DNA of 64,000 nucleotides from Candidatus Promineofilum glycogenicum (GTDB lineage: Bacteria; Chloroflexota; Anaerolineae; Promineifilales; Promineifilaceae): assembly GCA_016707605.1 (NCBI GenBank), contig JADJHJ010000009.1, forward strand, positions 248,001-312,000, read 5' to 3'. The position numbers and the translations under genes were made by a program. Below the pieces are notes generated by a model. It saw only the letters and a list, made by a program, of their open reading frames with translations. It did no database searches and was not told the DNA's origin. Within the stretch, counting starts at the first letter, position 1, and every line of letters starts with the position of its first letter. Positions 29,138-37,538 of the stretch are shown one piece after another.

Positions 29138-30451
29138 ATGCCCACAGCAACCAGAATCCACGACACCGCCCCGCCCCGCGAACGGGCCTTCATGGTCGGC
29201 ACCGAGTTGACCGACAGCGATTCGCTTTTGACCGTCGAAGAGAGCCTCAACGAACTGGCCCGGCTGGCCGACACGGCCGGCATCGCCGTCGTCGGCCAGA
29301 CATCGCAGCGCTTCGACAAGCCCAATAGCGCCACCTTCATCGGTGGCGGCAAGGTCGAAGAGGTCAAACTGCTCATCGACGAGCTGGACGCCGACATGGT
29401 TATCTTCGACGATGAGCTACTGCCCCGCCACCAGCGCGAACTGGAGGAGGCGTTCGGCGAGGAGGTGAAGGTCATCGACCGCACGGCGCTCATCCTCGAC
29501 ATCTTCGCCCAACACGCCCGGACGCGGGAGGGCAAGTTGCAGGTCGAACTGGCCCAACTGGAGTACCGGCTGCCGCGATTGACGCGCATGTGGACCCACC
29601 TGGCGCGGCAGGCGGGCGGCCGGGCCGGCGGCGCGACGGGCGGCGTGGGCTTGCGCGGCCCCGGCGAGACGCAGTTGGAGACCGACCGGCGCGAGATCGG
29701 CCGCCGCATCAGCCTCATCCGCGAGGAGCTGGACTCGGTGCGCGCCCACCGCGAGCGCCACCGCTCCAAGCGCCAGCAGACGGAGTTGCAGGTCGTGGCC
29801 ATCGTCGGCTATACCAACGCCGGCAAGTCGACGCTGCTCAACCGGCTGAGCGGGGCCGATATCTACGCCGCCGACCAGCTCTTTGCCACCCTCGACCCGA
29901 CGACGCGCAAGGTCAACATGCCCGGCGGGCGCGAACTGCTCTTCACCGACACTGTCGGCTTCATCCAGAAGCTGCCGACGCAGATCGTCGCCGCCTTCCG
30001 CGCCACGCTGGAGGAGATCGGCGAGGCCGACATCCTGCTCCACGTCGTGGACGTGACCCACCCCAATGTGCTGGAGCAGATGGAGGCGGTCGAAGACACG
30101 CTGGCCGAACTGGAGGTTGACCATCTGCCGATGGTTGTGGCTCTGAACAAGGCCGACGCCCTGCAAGATCGGTCGGTACTGGACGATCTGCATCTGCCCG
30201 TTCCCGCGGCGGTCGTCTCCGCCCGCACCGGCAAGGGAATTGAGGAGCTATTGACGCTCATCGAGGCGACGATGGTCGGGCTGTTGCAGCCCGTCCGCGT
30301 CCACATCCCGTATGATCGCGGCGACCTGCTGTCGCTGTTCTACGAGCGCGGCCAGGTGGACGGCGAGCAGCACACCGACTCCGGCGTGACCCTCCACGGC
30401 CGTCTGCCCGCCCGGCTGCTGCCGACCTTTGAGCCGTATACCCACCACTGA
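29138..30451 (+). CDS. hflX: ribosome-associated GTPase HflX
   Basis: A 437-aa GTPase that splits or rescues stalled 70S ribosomes. The N-terminal HflX domain contains NSATFIGGGKVEEVK and DRTALILDIFAQHARTREGK. The glycine-rich GGVGLRGPGETQLETDRR linker is diagnostic. The G domain has G1 GYTNAGKST (~residue 226), G3 DTVGF and G4 NKAD. Length is typical. The start is preceded by GAGGG, 4 nt before the ATG at 29138. The 164-nt gap upstream holds the triple G-tract repeat, so translation or transcription of hflX could be affected by quadruplex formation. Confidence 0.95.
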   Translation: MPTATRIHDTAPPRERAFMVGTELTDSDSLLTVEESLNELARLADTAGIAVVGQTSQRFDKPNSATFIGGGKVEEVKLLIDELDADMVIFDDELLPRHQRELEEAFGEEVKVIDRTALILDIFAQHARTREGKLQVELAQLEYRLPRLTRMWTHLARQAGGRAGGATGGVGLRGPGETQLETDRREIGRRISLIREELDSVRAHRERHRSKRQQTELQVVAIVGYTNAGKSTLLNRLSGADIYAADQLFATLDPTTRKVNMPGGRELLFTDTVGFIQKLPTQIVAAFRATLEEIGEADILLHVVDVTHPNVLEQMEAVEDTLAELEVDHLPMVVALNKADALQDRSVLDDLHLPVPAAVVSARTGKGIEELLTLIEATMVGLLQPVRVHIPYDRGDLLSLFYERGQVDGEQHTDSGVTLHGRLPARLLPTFEPYTHH

Positions 30452-30475
30452 GCCAATGACAATGAGCCACAGTTA

Positions 30476-31648
30476 ATGACCAATATCACCGAATTAGCCC
30501 AACAACCGGCCGTCCGTGCCGCGCTGGCCGACTATCACGCGCGGCTGGACGACATCCTGGCCCAGATCGTCGCCATTCAGCAAGTGCCGGCGCCAACCTT
30601 CGACGAGGCACGCCGGGCGGAGTACATGGCCGCGCAGTTCCGCGCCGCGGGCGTGGCCGAAGTCAGTCGCGACGGTCTGCACAACGTCTTCGCCCGGCTG
30701 CCGGGGCGCGACGCCAGCCGGCCGCCGCTGGTCGTCTCGGCCCATCTGGACACCGTCTTCCCGGAGGCGACCGACCTGACGACGCGGCGCGACGGGGCGC
30801 GGCTCTATGGGCCGGGCATCGGCGACAACTCGACCGGGCTGGGCGGGCTGCTTGTCCTGGCTCAGACCCTGGTCAAGCGCCGGTTGCCCCATGCCGCCGA
30901 CCTCTACATAGTGGCCAACGTCGGTGAGGAGGGGTTGGGCGACCTGCGCGGGATGCGCGCCGTCGTCGAGCGCTTCGGCGGGCGGGCGGTCTACGTCGTC
31001 GTCGAGGGCGGCCTCTTCGGCCAGTTGACCCATCAGGCCATCGGCGTGCGCCGCTACCGCGTCGAAGTGACCGCCCCCGGCGGCCACTCCTGGGGCGGCT
31101 TCGGCGCGGCCAGCGCCATTCACGTGCTGGGCCATCTGATAACCGCCATCGACGGCCTGGAAGTGCCGGCCACGCCCAAGACGACCTACAACGTCGGCAT
31201 CATCGAGGGCGGCACGTCGATCAACACCATCGCCAACGCCGCCCGGCTGTGGCTTGACCTGCGCTCGGAAGCGCCGGACGAGTTGGAGCGGCTGGTGGGC
31301 CAAGTGCAGGGCATCTTGCAGGCTATCAACGAGGAGCATGAGGCGGCCGACGACGGTGTGCGCCTCGTCGCTGAAGTGGTGGGCAACCGCCCGGCCGGGG
31401 CTGTCGCCCGCGACACGCCTATCGTCGTCCACGCCGACGCGGCGTTGCGGGCCGTCGGCTGCCCCGACGTGCACTACATCGTCAGCAGCACCGACGCCAA
31501 CGTGCCCCTCAGCCGCGGCTATGAGGCCGTCTGCCTGGGCCTGACCCACTCCGGCAACTCCCACCGGCCGGACGAGTACATTGACATAACGCACCTACCC
31601 GATGGGTTGGGGCAGTTGTTGCTGGTGGCGTTGGCCGCCGCCGGCTGA
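30476..31648 (+). CDS. M20-family metallopeptidase
   Basis: A 390-aa dizinc peptidase or deacylase. Metal and catalytic motifs are SAHLDTVF (His and Asp), GPGIGDNSTG (bridging Asp), VANVGEEGLGD (catalytic and ligand Glu pair), YVVVEGG (ligand) and the C-terminal His in THSGNSHRPDEYID. The dimerisation domain is inserted around VEVTAPGGHSWGGFG. It resembles tripeptidase/PepT-like and carboxypeptidase members; the substrate cannot be told from sequence. It is 24 nt downstream of hflX, so co-transcription is likely. Confidence 0.88.
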   Translation: MTNITELAQQPAVRAALADYHARLDDILAQIVAIQQVPAPTFDEARRAEYMAAQFRAAGVAEVSRDGLHNVFARLPGRDASRPPLVVSAHLDTVFPEATDLTTRRDGARLYGPGIGDNSTGLGGLLVLAQTLVKRRLPHAADLYIVANVGEEGLGDLRGMRAVVERFGGRAVYVVVEGGLFGQLTHQAIGVRRYRVEVTAPGGHSWGGFGAASAIHVLGHLITAIDGLEVPATPKTTYNVGIIEGGTSINTIANAARLWLDLRSEAPDELERLVGQVQGILQAINEEHEAADDGVRLVAEVVGNRPAGAVARDTPIVVHADAALRAVGCPDVHYIVSSTDANVPLSRGYEAVCLGLTHSGNSHRPDEYIDITHLPDGLGQLLLVALAAAG

Positions 31649-31649
31649 C

Positions 31650-31893
31650 CGGTGCGTCGCACTTTCTTGAGTGCGACGCACCTTCCGGGAGGCAAGCGAC
31701 GCGGAGATGTGCGACGCACGCAGACCGGTGCGACGCACCTTCCGGGAGGCAAGCGACGCAGCGACGTGCGACGCACTCAAGAAAGTGCGACGCACGCAGA
31801 CCGGTGCGTCGCACTTTCCGAAGTGCGTCGCACCTTCCGCGAGGCAAGCGACGCAGCGACGTGCGACGCACTCAAGAAAGTGCGACGCACGGA
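31650..31893. repeat. cluster of GTGCGWCGCAC palindromes
   Basis: About 245 bp holding ten copies of the self-complementary 11-mer GTGCG(A/T)CGCAC joined by short recurring linkers (TTTCTTGA, TTCCGGGAGGCAAGCGACG). Units also form larger inverted arms. It fills the whole gap between the peptidase and the acyl-CoA dehydrogenase. The same family is at 49050-49290. Confidence 0.93.
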
Positions 31894-31913
31894 GGACATA
31901 AGAGGGGGCAAAC

Positions 31914-33095
31914 ATGGACTACGAATTGACAGCCGAACAGCGCGAACTGCGCGAGGTCGTCCACGGCTTTGTGGCCCGCGAGCTTCGGCCGCAGGCCCGC
32001 CACACCGACGAGACGGGCGAATTCAACTGGCCGGCGGTGCGCAAGATGGGGCCGCTGGGGTTGCTGGGGCTGGAAGTGCCGGAAGAGTACGGCGGCGCGG
32101 CCCTCGACGCCGTCAGCGTGGCCATCGTCATCGAGGAGTTGGGCTGGGGCTGCGGCTCCACCGCCCTGGCCATCGCCGCCCACAACGGCCTGGGCCTTGG
32201 CCCCATCGTGGCTTATGGCACCGAGGCGCAGAAGCGCGAGTGGCTGCCGCGGCTGACCAGCGGCCAGGGCCGGCTGGCCTGCCTCAGCCTGACCGAGCCG
32301 GGGGCGGGGTCGGACCTGAAGGGCGGCGTACGCACCAAGGCCACGCCCGAAGGCGACTCGTGGATCATCGACGGCAGCAAGATGTGGATGACCAACGCCT
32401 CCATCTCCGATCTGATGGTCGTCCTTTGCCGCACCGGCAACAGTGGCAACGGTGCGCTGAGCCACGTCCTCGTCCCGTCGGACACGCCCGGCATCACCAT
32501 CGGCCCGCCGGAGAAGAAGATGGGGCTGCACGGCTCGCCGACCCACGCCGTAACCTTCGACGAGGTGCGCGTGCCGCGCGAGAACCTGCTGGGCGCGGAG
32601 GGGCGCGGGCTGGCGCAGACATTGGCCACGCTCGACAGCGGCCGGGTGGGCATCGGTGCGCTGGCCCTCGGTTTGGCCCAGGCGGCGTTCGAGGAGGCGC
32701 TGAAGTACGCCCAGGAGCGCCACGCCTTCGGCGAGCCAATCGCCAACTTCCAGGCTATCCAGTGGATGCTGGCCGACGCGGCGACGGAGATCGAGGCGGC
32801 GCGGCTGATGGTGCACAAGGCGGCGTGGCTGAAGGGGCTGGGGCGACCGTATAGCCAGATGGCCTCAATGGCCAAGCTGTTCGCCACCGAAGTCAGCGAG
32901 CGCGTCTGCCGCAATGCCATCCAGATTCACGGTGGCTACGGCTACAGCAGCGAGTTCGAGGTCGAGCGCCTGTACCGCGACACGCGCCTGATGACCATCG
33001 GCGAGGGGACGAGCGAGATACAACGGCTGGTCATTGCCCGGCACCTGCTCCAGGGGGCCAGGTTCCAGGGGTTCAGGGAAGAGCGCTCTTCCTAA
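31914..33095 (+). CDS. acyl-CoA dehydrogenase
   Basis: A 393-aa FAD enzyme catalysing alpha,beta-dehydrogenation of acyl-CoA. It shows the N-terminal helical domain (LTAEQRELREVVHGFV), the FAD-binding signature CLSLTEPGAGSDL with KMWMTNA, the C-terminal IQIHGGYGYSSEFEVER motif and the catalytic Glu in TIGEGTSEIQRLVIARHLL. Substrate chain length cannot be assigned. The final residues GARFQGFREERSS and the TAA stop are supplied by the hybrid palindrome that overlaps the gene end; homologues normally end soon after ARHLL. Confidence 0.93.
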   Translation: MDYELTAEQRELREVVHGFVARELRPQARHTDETGEFNWPAVRKMGPLGLLGLEVPEEYGGAALDAVSVAIVIEELGWGCGSTALAIAAHNGLGLGPIVAYGTEAQKREWLPRLTSGQGRLACLSLTEPGAGSDLKGGVRTKATPEGDSWIIDGSKMWMTNASISDLMVVLCRTGNSGNGALSHVLVPSDTPGITIGPPEKKMGLHGSPTHAVTFDEVRVPRENLLGAEGRGLAQTLATLDSGRVGIGALALGLAQAAFEEALKYAQERHAFGEPIANFQAIQWMLADAATEIEAARLMVHKAAWLKGLGRPYSQMASMAKLFATEVSERVCRNAIQIHGGYGYSSEFEVERLYRDTRLMTIGEGTSEIQRLVIARHLLQGARFQGFREERSS

Positions 33096-33120
33096 TCCCT
33101 AATCCCTAACCCCTAATCCC
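33053..33120. repeat. hybrid palindromic repeat with mismatched arms
   Basis: The centre GGAAGAGCGCTCTTCC (33077-33092) is a perfect palindrome. The left arm (GGGGCCAGGTTCCAGGGG) belongs to the family seen at 50347, while the right arm (TAATCCCTAATCCC) belongs to the family seen at 58217. The arms therefore do not pair with each other outside the core. It overlaps the end of the acyl-CoA dehydrogenase gene. Confidence 0.88.
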
Positions 33121-33124
33121 TTGT

Positions 33125-34582
33125 TCAGGGCATCGTGCGCGGGCGCGGGAACGGCGTCGGCAGGTTGTCGAGCTGTTCGGGGCGGAGCAGAGTCGGCGGG
33201 TTGGGGCGGAACAGTCCGGCGTCGATTTCGCCAATGCCCGGATCGTAGACGAAGTAGTGGCTGACAGCGTAGTCGGCCAGTGGGGCGATGAGGCGTTGGG
33301 CCTCATTGGCAATGCCGCCGAACTGTGGCCCCAGATACCAGATCGATGCCCCCTTGACCGTCGGGTAGGCGGCATAGAGCCACGAAGCCCAGGCGATGTC
33401 CTCCAGAGCCTCGTCCGGCTCCGGCACACTGTCGTACTCCCAGCCCCACTCGGTTATGAGCACCGTCGGCCGCGGAATGCCGTACTTATCGCAAACCTCG
33501 AACAAGGCCTGGAAGCGGCCCACTAAATAGGGATAGCCATTGCCGATGTACTCATTGATCAGGCTGTACTCGTGGATGGCCACAGCGACTTCGTCGGGGT
33601 GCTCTCCGGCGTAGCGCAGGAACTCCAGCATCGCCGGATGCTCCCAGTCTTCCGGTTCCGGGACACCGGTTGACCAACTCAGCCCGGCGTAACGATAGCC
33701 CTCGGCCACGGCCAGTTTGGCCGTCGCCAGCGAGAAGCGTCCCAGGCGTTCGATTTGCAGGTTGCCGTCGTCGCCATAGCGGCCCGGCTCGTTGAGCGTC
33801 TCGAACCAGACGTACTTTTTGTCCAGTTCGCGGGGGATGCTGTCGCGGTTGAGTTGCCAGCTGACGGCCGCCGCCTCTTCGGGCGACAACGCTCGGTTGT
33901 AGAACGGTGCTTCATAGCGGGCGTCGGTCAGGCGAAAGACAAGAACGTGGGGCACGTTGCGCCCGGCGGCTTCGTTGGCCTGCATGAGCTGCTGGGCCTC
34001 ATAGATCGGCCCGGCGGCGTCGGCGCTCTTCAAAAAGAAGGGCACGCCGGCGTCATTGAGCTTGCGGAAGTAGTTGCCCAGGCCCTGAGCGTTGCCGCCG
34101 GGGCCGGTATGGAAGCCGATCTTGGTGAAGGCAATGTCTAACCCTTGCGTCTGGGCCGTGGTCCGCGCGGCGGCAAAGTCAATGGGCGGCACAGCGGCAA
34201 CGATGGTCGGCGGTGGCAGCGGCGGGCCTAGAACCGTGTCGGGCGCGGCGGTCGCCGTGGCCGTCGGCGTTGGGGTTTCTGTCGGCGTGGCGCTCGGCGT
34301 CGGCGTGACCGTCGGGTCGAGTGGGCTGCCCAGGGCGGACGGGATGTAGCCGGCCGGCGTGCCCACGAGCGCCCGCGGTGTGCCGGCCAGGATGAACTCC
34401 ACCTCGCCCGCGGCGCTGACGGCGGCTGTGGGCAGCGGGGCAATAGCAGCTTCGACTAACTGGCAGGCCGTCAGCAGGGATAGCAGGCCAGCCGCGAAGG
34501 CGAGCGCGGCCAGGCCCAGAAGTCGGTTGGCCGACTGGACGCGGTGCTTAGAACGCGCGTGTGGCGTCGTGTTGGTGTTCAA
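33125..34582 (-). CDS. glycoside-hydrolase-like lipoprotein (clan GH-A fold)
   Basis: A 485-aa exported protein. The N-terminus has a basic stretch, a hydrophobic core and the lipobox LTAC near residue 40. A Pro/Thr linker (TVTPTPSATPTETPTPTA) follows, then a ~350-residue domain resembling a GH-A TIM barrel, with the putative acid/base in WFETLNEPG and the nucleophile in VLITEWGWE. Family within the clan is unclear (GH5/GH39-like), and some members of this group have lost activity. The TTG at 34582 is chosen because it has AAGGAG 8 nt upstream and starts the signal peptide properly; a longer frame to 34726 would bury the signal sequence. Confidence 0.78.
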   Translation of the reverse strand: MNTNTTPHARSKHRVQSANRLLGLAALAFAAGLLSLLTACQLVEAAIAPLPTAAVSAAGEVEFILAGTPRALVGTPAGYIPSALGSPLDPTVTPTPSATPTETPTPTATATAAPDTVLGPPLPPPTIVAAVPPIDFAAARTTAQTQGLDIAFTKIGFHTGPGGNAQGLGNYFRKLNDAGVPFFLKSADAAGPIYEAQQLMQANEAAGRNVPHVLVFRLTDARYEAPFYNRALSPEEAAAVSWQLNRDSIPRELDKKYVWFETLNEPGRYGDDGNLQIERLGRFSLATAKLAVAEGYRYAGLSWSTGVPEPEDWEHPAMLEFLRYAGEHPDEVAVAIHEYSLINEYIGNGYPYLVGRFQALFEVCDKYGIPRPTVLITEWGWEYDSVPEPDEALEDIAWASWLYAAYPTVKGASIWYLGPQFGGIANEAQRLIAPLADYAVSHYFVYDPGIGEIDAGLFRPNPPTLLRPEQLDNLPTPFPRPRTMP

Positions 34583-34714
34583 CGGTCTTTCTCCTTGCCG
34601 GTATCGCGCAACTGGATCTTTACTATACTCGATCTGGCGGCCCGATTGGAAGCGGCCGATGTAAAAATCTGGTGAATAGTGGGGCGTAGGGCCTGGCTGT
34701 CTGCGGTCGTGGGC

Positions 34715-34737
34715 GCGGGTTGCCAACCCGCGTTACA
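34715..34737. repeat. short palindrome (GGGTTGCCAACCC)
   Basis: The sequence around 34715-34737 contains CGCGGGTTGCCAACCCGCG, a near-perfect self-complementary element matching one arm of the repeat at 16684-16743. It lies between the divergent lipoprotein and ATP-grasp genes. Confidence 0.8.
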
Positions 34738-34746
34738 ATCAGCGCT

Positions 34747-36179
34747 GTGAACGACACGAAGCGGGTGATGTTGCTGACGACGGTGCGCTCCTACCGGCTG
34801 GAGGCGTTCCGCGCCGCGGCCGAGCGGCTGGGTGTGGTCGTCGTCACCGGCCTCGACTTGCCGCCGGAGCTGGCCGATAGTTGGCCGGGGGCGCTGCCGC
34901 TGCCCTTTGCCGCGCCGGCGGTGGCCGCGGCGCGCATTGCCGATTATGCCATTGCGCAACCGCTGGCGGCCGTTCTGTCCGTGGATGACAGCGGCAGTCT
35001 GATCGCCGCCGCGGCCAGCGACGCGCTGGGCCTGGCGCACAACGACCCCGTTGCTGCCGCCGCGGCCCGCGACAAATACCGGATGCGCTGCCTGTTGCGC
35101 GACGGCGGCGCGCCGGTGCCCTGGTTCCGCCGCTTCACCACCGCCGATGACCCGGCCAGCGTCGCCGGGCAGGCCCCCTATCCCTGTGTCGTCAAGCCGC
35201 TCAACCTCAACGGCAGCCGTGGGGTGATGCGCGCCGATTCGCCGGAGGAGTTGATTGCGGCCATCGCGCGGCTGACGCGGCTGATCGCGTCCGGCAGCCA
35301 AGCGCCCTCTCCCCAGCCCTCTCCCGGAGGGCGAGGGGTCAAGACCCTCTCCCGGGGGGCGAGGGGGCTGGTTCCCTCCCCCTATGGGGGAGGGTTAGGG
35401 AGAGGGTCTTCCTCGTGCAAGGGGGCGCAGACCCGCTCCCAAGGGGAGAGGGAGCGCAGGCCCTCTCGCCTGCCCCCCCGCCACCCCCCTCCCCCGCGCC
35501 CGCTCCGTATCTCGTGGAAGCATTTATTCCCGGCATCGAAGTGGCGCTGGAAGGGCTGCTGGACGACGGCCAACTGCATGTGCTGGCCCTGTTCGACAAG
35601 CCTGACCCGCTGGATGGGCCGTTTTTCGAGGAGACGATCTACGTCACACCGTCGCGGCTGCCGGCCGAGACGCAGGCGGCCATCGCGCGCGCCACGGCCG
35701 ACGCCGCGCGCGCCCTCGGGCTGCGCGCCGGCCCCGTTCACGCCGAGTTGCGCGTCAACGACGCCGGAGCGTGGATCGTCGAGGTGGCCGGGCGCTCCAT
35801 CGGCGGGCTATGCTCGCAAGTGTTGCGCTTTGGCGTAGACGCTTCGCTGGAGGAGCTTATCTTGCGCCAGGCGGTCGGTCTGCCTCTGGGCGACGTGGAG
35901 CGGCGCGACCGGGCGGCGGGGGTGATGATGATCCCCATCCCGGCGGCGGGGCTGTTGCGCAAGGTGGAGGGCGTCGAGGCGGCGGCGGCCGTGCCCCTGG
36001 TCACCGGCGTAGAGATCACCGCCCCACTGCACTACCCGCTGACGCCGCTGCCCGAAGGGGACAGCTACCTCGGCTTCATCTTCGCCCGCGGCGACACGCC
36101 GGGCGCGGTTGAAGAGGCCCTGCGCGTGGCGCACGGGGAGATGCAGTTCACGATTGATCCTCTGTTGCCCATCCTCTAA
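34747..36179 (+). CDS. ATP-grasp ligase-like enzyme interrupted by repeat DNA
   Basis: An ATP-grasp protein split into two frames. The N-terminal part (from GTG 34747) has a pre-ATP-grasp domain (VMLLTTVRSYRLEAFRAAAE), the segment AARDKYRMRCLLRDGGAPVPWF and the nucleotide loop YPCVVKPLNLNGSRGVM. The C-terminal part resumes at ~35505 with YLVEAFIPGIEVALEGLL, PVHAELRVNDAGAWIVEVAGRSIGG and a final domain ending at 36179. Between them lie ~200 bp of CCCTCTCCC/GGGAGAGGG repeat, translating as PSPQPSPGGRG-like text, within which the frame changes. The fold resembles carnosine synthase/BacD-like or biotin-carboxylase-like ligases; substrate unknown. Either the insert tolerates a net in-frame length and the indel is an error, or the gene is broken. 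Confidence 0.75.
35305..35500. repeat. G/C-rich palindromic repeat block inside the ATP-grasp gene
   Basis: Several units of the CCCTCTCCC / GGGAGAGGG / GGGCGAGGGG family in both orientations, followed by a C-rich run. It separates the two conserved halves of the ATP-grasp fold and contains the change of reading frame. Confidence 0.88.
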
Positions 36180-36183
36180 GCGC

Positions 36184-37437
36184 ATGAGCCGCGCCACGTC
36201 TTTTCTTCTCGCTCCCTTGGCCCCTGCGGCGCGCCGCCGCCACTATTGGTTGACCGTCGCCGCGTTCACCATCATCGCCGTACCGCTCCTATGGTCCTAT
36301 GCCGGCTCGGCGGCAACGCTGTGGATGTACATCTTTCATCCATCCGACATCGCCACCTGGGATCAGTTGGTCGCCTACGTCGCCAACCTGCGCGTGCCTA
36401 TCCCCATCCTGCTCTCGCTGGCCGAGATCGCCGAGTATCGGATGACGGGCGAGTTGACCGTGATGACCCGCGTCCTCTACCCAGTGGCCATCTATCTGGG
36501 CTTTGCCCTGGCGTTATGGCCGGCGTCGGCGGCGCGGCTGAGGCTGGCGGTCGCCTTCGTGTTGGCCGTGGTCTATTTGTGGGGTTTGCGCATCGTCCAC
36601 TTTGCCAATCCCCAGACGTATGATGTCATCTTCCCGCCTTTGGTGTTGGCCTACGTTGTCCTGTTGGAACAGGCTGCGCGCGCCGACCGCGTAGCGCGCT
36701 CAGGCACGCTGTCAGCGTTGGGGGCGGGGCTGGCGTTGACGCTGGCCGAGTTGTCGCGGCCTTTCTTTATCTACCTTTTGCCGTTTCTGGTGGTGGCCGG
36801 TTGTTTGGCGTTGCGCAGACATAGGCGGCGCGTTGCCACGTTCCTCCTGCCGCTGGTCTTGCTGTCGGGCGGCTGGCATCTTCATATCGCTCGCACGCAA
36901 GGGCAGTTGACCTGGACCAACCATAGCGGCTATAACCTGGCGCGCAACTGGTCGATGATCGAGATGCCGCCGTTGGTCGATGAGATCGGCTCCGCGCCGC
37001 TGGCCCCCGACCGCTGGCTCAACCTGAACACGCCCGAACACGCCGAAAATAGTCGTCGCATCAGCGCGGCTATTGTGGCCTACATCCGCGCGCATCCGGG
37101 CCAGGCGGCTGGACACGCGTTGGCTAAACTGCGGGAGTTTCTGGCCATCCCAACCGGCTACTACCGCTGGCAACCCGACCACCCGGGGCTGCGCCTCTAC
37201 CGCTGGGCGGCGTGGGTCGGGCTGGTCTGGCTAGGGGCGCAGTTGGTAGCGGCCGGCGTGGCTCTCGGGCGGCGGCAAGGCTGGACGATTGTGGCCGCCG
37301 AGAGCCAACTGATCGCCATCACCGCGGCGATGGTACTGGTGCTGGCGCTGGGCGAGGCGGGCGAAGAGGCGCGCCTCACCGTTACTCTGCTGCCGTTGCT
37401 GGCGGCGCTGCCCGTCTTTGGCCGCCCCTGGAGTTGA
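36184..37437 (+). CDS. polytopic membrane protein, GT-C glycosyltransferase-like
   Basis: A 417-aa protein with about nine to ten hydrophobic helices (for example WLTVAAFTIIAVPLLWSYAG, LYPVAIYLGFALALW, AVAFVLAVVYLWGLRIVHF) and a soluble stretch (WSMIEMPPLVDEIGSAPLAP) between later helices. The layout resembles GT-C type mannosyl/arabinosyl transferases, but no decisive DxD motif is seen, so the assignment is tentative. The ATG at 36184 is 4 nt after the ATP-grasp stop, so the two genes probably form an operon. Confidence 0.65.
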   Translation: MSRATSFLLAPLAPAARRRHYWLTVAAFTIIAVPLLWSYAGSAATLWMYIFHPSDIATWDQLVAYVANLRVPIPILLSLAEIAEYRMTGELTVMTRVLYPVAIYLGFALALWPASAARLRLAVAFVLAVVYLWGLRIVHFANPQTYDVIFPPLVLAYVVLLEQAARADRVARSGTLSALGAGLALTLAELSRPFFIYLLPFLVVAGCLALRRHRRRVATFLLPLVLLSGGWHLHIARTQGQLTWTNHSGYNLARNWSMIEMPPLVDEIGSAPLAPDRWLNLNTPEHAENSRRISAAIVAYIRAHPGQAAGHALAKLREFLAIPTGYYRWQPDHPGLRLYRWAAWVGLVWLGAQLVAAGVALGRRQGWTIVAAESQLIAITAAMVLVLALGEAGEEARLTVTLLPLLAALPVFGRPWS

Positions 37438-37439
37438 TA

Positions 37440-37533
37440 GTTAGCAGTTGACAGTTGTCAGTTGTCAGTCAGATACCGCGACGAGACTAACCACCAATGA
37501 CGACTATGAACTGAGAACTAACAACTGCTAACT
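37440..37533. repeat. inverted repeat (AGTTAGCAGTTG family)
   Basis: Terminal arms AGTTAGCAGTTG and CAACTGCTAACT pair perfectly; inside are iterated CAGTTGTCAGTTGTCAGT and ACTGAGAACTAACAACTGC units. It separates two convergent genes and is AT-richer than its neighbours. Confidence 0.85.
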
Positions 37534-37538
37534 GCCAA

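Noticed and set aside
31650..31893. CRISPR-like array
   Set aside because: The repeated GTGCGWCGCAC units are self-palindromic and irregularly spaced, linkers themselves recur, and no cas gene is nearby.
36184..37437. Assignment to a named GT-C family
   Set aside because: No clear DxD or family motif; left as a membrane glycosyltransferase-like protein.
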